Assembly (NCBI GenBank): GCA_963730005.1
Contig: CAVSPO010000011.1
Span: 1 to 55,746 of the forward strand
Source: CAVSPO01 sp963730005
GTDB lineage: Bacteria > Actinomycetota > Actinomycetes > Propionibacteriales > Propionibacteriaceae
DNA: 55,746 nucleotides
Reading direction: 5' to 3'
The stretch's first letter is position 1, and every line of letters starts with the position of its first letter. Below, one piece after another: positions 52,420 through 55,746 of the stretch. The position numbers and the translations under genes are program-made. A model generated the notes under the pieces. The model was not told where the DNA came from. It saw only the letters and a program-made list of their open reading frames with translations, and did no database searches.

Positions 52420-53120
52420 GCCTGCTCCTGGGTGGCGGCGAGGAAGGCGTCCTCGAGGTCGCCGTGCGCGAAGCCCTCGAGGGGGCCTTCGTAGGCCATG
52501 GTGCCGCGGTTCATGACGCCGATGTCGTCGGCCAGCTGGGTCACCTCGCCCAGCTGGTGGGAGCTGATGATCACGGTGCGGCCGCTGGCGGCGTAGTCGC
52601 GCAGGCTGCGGCGCAGCTCCACGATGCCTTCGGGGTCGAGGCCGTTCTGCGGCTCGTCGAGCACCAGCAGGTCGGGTTGGGTGAGCAGCGCGATGGCCAG
52701 GGCGAGGCGGCCCTTCATGCCGGTGGAGAAGCTCTTGGCCCGCTTGCCGCCGGTCTCGGCCAGGCCCACCTGCGCGAGCGTGGTGTCGACCTGTTCCGGG
52801 CTGGAGCCGGTGAGCAGAGCGTGCACCCGCAGGTTGTCGCGGGCCGACAGGTGCGGGTACACGGCTGGTCCGTCGATGGAAGCACCCACCCGTGCCAGCG
52901 CGGGCCGGACGAACGGCTCACCGAACAGGAAACCCTGCCCGGCATCGGCTTCCAGCAGGCCGAGCATGATCTTCAATGTGGTGGACTTGCCAGCGCCGTT
53001 GCGCCCCAGCAGCGCGTACACCCGGCCGGGCTGGACGCGCATGTCGAGGCCGCGCAGCACCGGCTGGGATCCGAAGGACTTGGTCAGGCCCACACAACCG
53101 ACCCAAGGAGTTTCGCTCAT
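52416..53120 (-). CDS. ABC transporter ATPase with acidic Q-loop, lantibiotic-immunity type
   Basis: A 234-residue ATPase. Walker A is GRNGAGKST (39-47), the signature is STGMKGR (about 132-138), Walker B and D-loop are LLVLDEPQNGLDP, and the H-loop is VIISSHQLGEV. The Q-loop position reads VGASIDGPAVYPHLS: Asp83 stands where most ABC proteins have Gln. LanF/BcrA-type peptide-antibiotic protection ATPases carry Glu there (the E-loop). With the permease and the two-component system next door, this looks like a peptide-sensing resistance module. Confidence 0.88.
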   Translation of the reverse strand: MSETPWVGCVGLTKSFGSQPVLRGLDMRVQPGRVYALLGRNGAGKSTTLKIMLGLLEADAGQGFLFGEPFVRPALARVGASIDGPAVYPHLSARDNLRVHALLTGSSPEQVDTTLAQVGLAETGGKRAKSFSTGMKGRLALAIALLTQPDLLVLDEPQNGLDPEGIVELRRSLRDYAASGRTVIISSHQLGEVTQLADDIGVMNRGTMAYEGPLEGFAHGDLEDAFLAATQEQA

Positions 53121-53196
53121 GGGTCGAGTCTTCCGGCTCGTGGGCGGTGAAACCTCCTGTCACGGAAGGGTTGCGGCCCTCCTCCCACGGTAGGAG

Positions 53197-53850
53197 TCAG
53201 CCACCGAGCCCGAGGGTCAGACCCAACAGCACCAGAGCTACCCGATCGCGGGCCTGCAGTTTCATCAGCAGGTTGCTGACGTGGGTCTTCACGGTGGTCT
53301 CCCCGATGAACAGGCTGGCCGCGATCTCCTGGTTGGTGGCGCCACGCGCGATCAGGTCCAGCACCTCGCGCTCGCGGGCCGTGAGGTCCTCGGCGCCGGG
53401 GACCCGCACCGGCGGTCCTACCGGGTGCTCGGGGTGGTCGAAGGCCTGCAGCACGTGGGGCACGGACTGCGGGTCGATCACACCCTCGCCGCGGTGCACG
53501 CGACGGATCGCGTCCAGCAGGACGGTAGGTTCGACATCCTTGAGCAGGAACCCACGGGCCCCGGCCGCGAGGGCACCGACCACCAGGTCGTCGACGTTGA
53601 AGGTGGTCAGGATGAGCACCCTGGGCGGATCGGGCAGGGCCGTGATCCGCCCGGTGGCGGCCACACCGTCGATACCGGGCATGCGGATGTCGAGCAGCAG
53701 CACGTCCACCTCGCCGGCCTGTGCCAGGACGATGGCGTCCTGGCCGGTGGCGCCGACACCAGTGACCGTCAGGTCCGGTTGCGCGTCGACCAGCGCACGG
53801 AAGGCCGCGACCAGCAGCGGCTGGTCGTCGACCACACCCACCCGAATCAT
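53197..53850 (-). CDS. NarL/LuxR-type response regulator
   Basis: A 217-residue regulator: receiver domain with MIRVGVVDDQPLLVAAFRAL and phospho-acceptor Asp in DVLLLDIRMPGIDG. The C-terminal LuxR HTH reads LTAREREVLDLIARGATNQE and FIGETTVKTHVSNLLMKL. The start is the ATG overlapping the kinase stop (ATGA). It probably controls the ABC transporter that follows on the same strand after about 76 bases. Confidence 0.93.
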   Translation of the reverse strand: MIRVGVVDDQPLLVAAFRALVDAQPDLTVTGVGATGQDAIVLAQAGEVDVLLLDIRMPGIDGVAATGRITALPDPPRVLILTTFNVDDLVVGALAAGARGFLLKDVEPTVLLDAIRRVHRGEGVIDPQSVPHVLQAFDHPEHPVGPPVRVPGAEDLTAREREVLDLIARGATNQEIAASLFIGETTVKTHVSNLLMKLQARDRVALVLLGLTLGLGG

Positions 53851-55004
53851 CGAACCTCCTGAGACACGGGGATCGTGGCCGTCACCAAGAAGCGTTCGCC
53901 CACCGCTCCCGCGGCGAAGCTGCCGCCCAGCAGGTCGACGCGTTCGCGCATCCCGACCAGACCGAACCCGGGCGGGTGCGGGGGCTCGTCGGCACGCAGG
54001 GGATTGCTCACCTGCAACGTGACGCGGGAGCCGTCGACGCCCAACGTGAGGGAGGCCTGCTTCCCGCCGTGGCGCAGCACATTCGTCAAGGACTCCTGGA
54101 CGATACGGACCACCGCCAGCCGAACAGCAACCGGCCACTGCTCCTGCCAGCGGCCCAACTCGGCCACATCAGGCAAGTCGCACGCCACCTGCACCCCCGC
54201 TGCGCGAACCTGGTCTGCCACCACCGGGATGGTGCGCAGCTCACCGGAGACGTCCATCGTCTCGGTGGTGCGCAGCATGTGAACCACCGACCGCGTCTCG
54301 GCCAAGGCCTGTCTACTCACGCCACGGATGGTCTCCAGCGCCGTCCGCTCACCGGCAGGGTCACCCACCGCCAGAGCCGTCGCAGCCTGCACGTTCACGA
54401 CGGTCAGACTGTGAGCCACCACGTCATGCAACTCCCGCGCGATCCGGGAACGTTCCTCGGCCCTGGCCCGATCCTGCGCGGCGGCGGCCTCCAGAACCAT
54501 CACGTCATGTTGTTCCACCAGACGCCGGTCGTAGTCCAACGCCACCCGCCGCCGCCCGGTACACCACACATAGGTGCCGGCCATCACCAGCACCATCACG
54601 GCATCCAACCCATACGAAGGCGCCGGCATCCGATGAGTCGGCGCGATGAACACCCCCAGCAGTCCCAGCAGCAACGCCACCACACCCCACGCCGCAGGCT
54701 CCCACCGGGCCACCACCGCCAACGACAACGGCGCACACACGATCAAGGGACTCACCCCCAGGTTCACCGGCGCCACCCAAACCACGACCCCCATCACCGC
54801 CAACAAGACATACGAGGTGCAGAACATCGACCGACGAAACACCCTGCGGAACACCAGCGCCACCGACAGACACAGGCACGCAGCCACATACGCCAGCACG
54901 AACCAGCTCGGCCCGTATGAGGGGACAAGACCCCAGCCCTCCATGACGGTCACCACCAAGCCAGCTGCCGCCAGGACCAGATCCAGCACAGGAGGACGCT
55001 TCAC
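53847..55004 (-). CDS. Sensor histidine kinase, HisKA_3 type
   Basis: A 385-residue kinase: five or so N-terminal membrane helices (VLDLVLAAAGLVVTVMEGWG; WFVLAYVAACLCLSVALVF; YVLLAVMGVVVWVAPVNLGV; WGVVALLLGLLGVFIA), a coiled linker, and the DHp helix with phospho-acceptor His in RSRIARELHDVVAHSLTVVN. The ATPase N-box is IVQESLTNVLRHGG and the G-box is GFGLVGMRERVDLLGG. There is no large extracellular domain, as in intramembrane sensors of cell-envelope stress. It overlaps the regulator gene. Confidence 0.93.
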   Translation of the reverse strand: MKRPPVLDLVLAAAGLVVTVMEGWGLVPSYGPSWFVLAYVAACLCLSVALVFRRVFRRSMFCTSYVLLAVMGVVVWVAPVNLGVSPLIVCAPLSLAVVARWEPAAWGVVALLLGLLGVFIAPTHRMPAPSYGLDAVMVLVMAGTYVWCTGRRRVALDYDRRLVEQHDVMVLEAAAAQDRARAEERSRIARELHDVVAHSLTVVNVQAATALAVGDPAGERTALETIRGVSRQALAETRSVVHMLRTTETMDVSGELRTIPVVADQVRAAGVQVACDLPDVAELGRWQEQWPVAVRLAVVRIVQESLTNVLRHGGKQASLTLGVDGSRVTLQVSNPLRADEPPHPPGFGLVGMRERVDLLGGSFAAGAVGERFLVTATIPVSQEVR

Positions 55005-55154
55005 ACCGCCAAGCTAGACGACTTCCCGTGCTCCAACCATCCGACCCCAGGAGGACCCAGCCAACCGACAAGCGACCGTTTTCCCGTGCCCTCGAGCTAC
55101 TCCCCACACCAAGCCAATCCCCCAGCGCGCGTGACCGGGGCCTAGCCTCAACCC

Positions 55155-55517
55155 ATGGAGGTCTCACACGGTTCAGAACAGTGGCCGAACCCACACCACG
55201 ACATGGTGAACGGACCATGGATGCTGGACGGGCTGGAGTACATGCCGGCACAGCCTCCCGTGGTGAGCGTAGAGCCCCAGCCGATCTACCGGGTCGGCTT
55301 CACACCCGCCCCGGCGGACACAGGGTGGACAGACGAGCCCTCGCGCTGGGACAAGGCGCGAACCTATCGATTCTTCGGCGGTGACGCCCTGGAAGTCTTC
55401 CGGTTCGCCCGCGAACACGCCCCCGCCGGCTACCACTACGCCGTCGCGATAGAACAACACAGGCCCCACAGCGGTGGCGTCAGCCTGGACCTGCTCGGCA
55501 CGAGTCAGGACGACTGA
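55155..55517 (+). CDS. Hypothetical protein
   Basis: A 120-residue soluble protein (DMVNGPWMLDGLEYMPAQP, IYRVGFTPAPADTGWTDEPS, DALEVFRFAREHAPAGYHYA). It is Trp/Pro-rich and no family is recognised. It is divergent from the sensor kinase, and about 140 bases separate them. Confidence 0.6.
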   Translation: MEVSHGSEQWPNPHHDMVNGPWMLDGLEYMPAQPPVVSVEPQPIYRVGFTPAPADTGWTDEPSRWDKARTYRFFGGDALEVFRFAREHAPAGYHYAVAIEQHRPHSGGVSLDLLGTSQDD

Positions 55518-55543
55518 GGCAAGACCACCTCTGCCCGCGGCAT

Positions 55544-55746
55544 GTGCTGACGTTGGATCGTGCCGCCCAGCTGCGCCGTGAAGACAAACTCGTTGGGGAC
55601 CGGAGCAGGGTCGGCGGCCCGGTAGTTGTGCCGTATTACCAGCGGATGGTTGAGGAGATGACCGCTCACGGCATCGACGTCAAGACCTTGCGCGAGACCA
55701 GCGGCAAGAGAGGGCGCGACAGCCGAAGGCTACGCACCACGCGGCA
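55544..55746 (+). CDS. 5' end of an unknown gene, cut by the window edge
   Basis: A GTG-initiated frame remains open to the edge (67 codons): LTLDRAAQLRREDKLVGDRS, VVVPYYQRMVEEMTAHGIDV, then a basic end. It has protein-like composition but no domain, no strong ribosome site, and no visible end. Confidence 0.3.
   Translation, partial: MLTLDRAAQLRREDKLVGDRSRVGGPVVVPYYQRMVEEMTAHGIDVKTLRETSGKRGRDSRRLRTTR

Noticed and set aside
1..55746. tRNA or rRNA genes, including a tRNA attachment site for the integrase
   Set aside because: I looked for cloverleaf-like GTTCGA-centred arms near the element edges and the integrase and found none I could fold; a scanner would be needed to exclude them.

Overview
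The window is high-GC DNA with actinobacterial features: GTG starts, GGAGG-type ribosome sites, an actinobacterial type IV secretion set, and DUF4913 and SCO6880-like proteins. Its core is an integrative or plasmid-like conjugative element from about 10.6 kb to 48.1 kb. Ordinary chromosomal genes and insertion-sequence debris flank it on both sides. No database was consulted; family names come from motifs read in the sequence.

Left flank (1-10.6 kb): a TIGR02391-like protein, two GNAT acetyltransferases, an SdpI-like membrane protein, a heavily frameshifted secreted tripeptidyl-aminopeptidase-like gene, a truncated tyrosine recombinase, a wrecked IS21-type transposase abutting a truncated tyrosine-phosphatase gene, a DinB-type protein, and an intact IS21-family element (istA/istB).

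Element, maintenance side (10.6-23.0 kb, minus strand): a 47-codon double-CxxC peptide, a giant methylase-helicase gene (one frameshift), a ribbon-helix-helix protein and ParA beside iterated CTTGCAAG palindromes, a probable replication initiator, then an operon with a second small DNA-binding protein, a membrane-anchored beta-propeller, a lipoprotein, a transglycosylase/M23 peptidase and an AlpA-like regulator.

Transfer side (23.1-31.4 kb, plus strand): from one good promoter come a P-loop protein, VirB2-, VirB8- and VirB6-like proteins, an SCO6880-like protein, a VirB4-like ATPase, a VirD4 coupling protein and a DUF4913 protein. The mobilisation and replication part (40.4-48.1 kb) holds a coiled-coil protein, a MOB relaxase, a MobC-like protein, a Toprim primase (frameshifted), DUF4145, several small proteins and a C5-cytosine methyltransferase.

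Cargo (31.4-40.4 kb) lies between the two transfer modules. Its most striking content is a 42-codon gene (37384-37512, minus) for a clear homologue of the Bacillus sactipeptide precursor SboA (subtilosin A). It is followed by an AlbA-like radical-SAM/SPASM maturase. All three Cys and two of the three acceptor residues of subtilosin A are kept; the third (Thr28) is Tyr. Nearby are remnants of a two-component system, decayed membrane proteins, a low-GC secreted protein with a possible partner, a 41-residue peptide with a two-Cys loop, and two divergent winged-helix/membrane-protein pairs whose fragments form a mosaic scar beside the sactipeptide gene.

Right flank (48.1-55.7 kb): a VOC protein, a hypothetical protein, a complete tyrosine integrase, a DUF6578-like protein, and an ABC transporter with a LiaR/NarL-type two-component system. 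The ATPase has an acidic Q-loop like that of lantibiotic-immunity transporters.

Many genes in the left flank and cargo carry single-base frameshifts, some in compensating pairs, while the transfer operon is clean. This is either real decay or uneven base-calling, and the sequence alone cannot decide.
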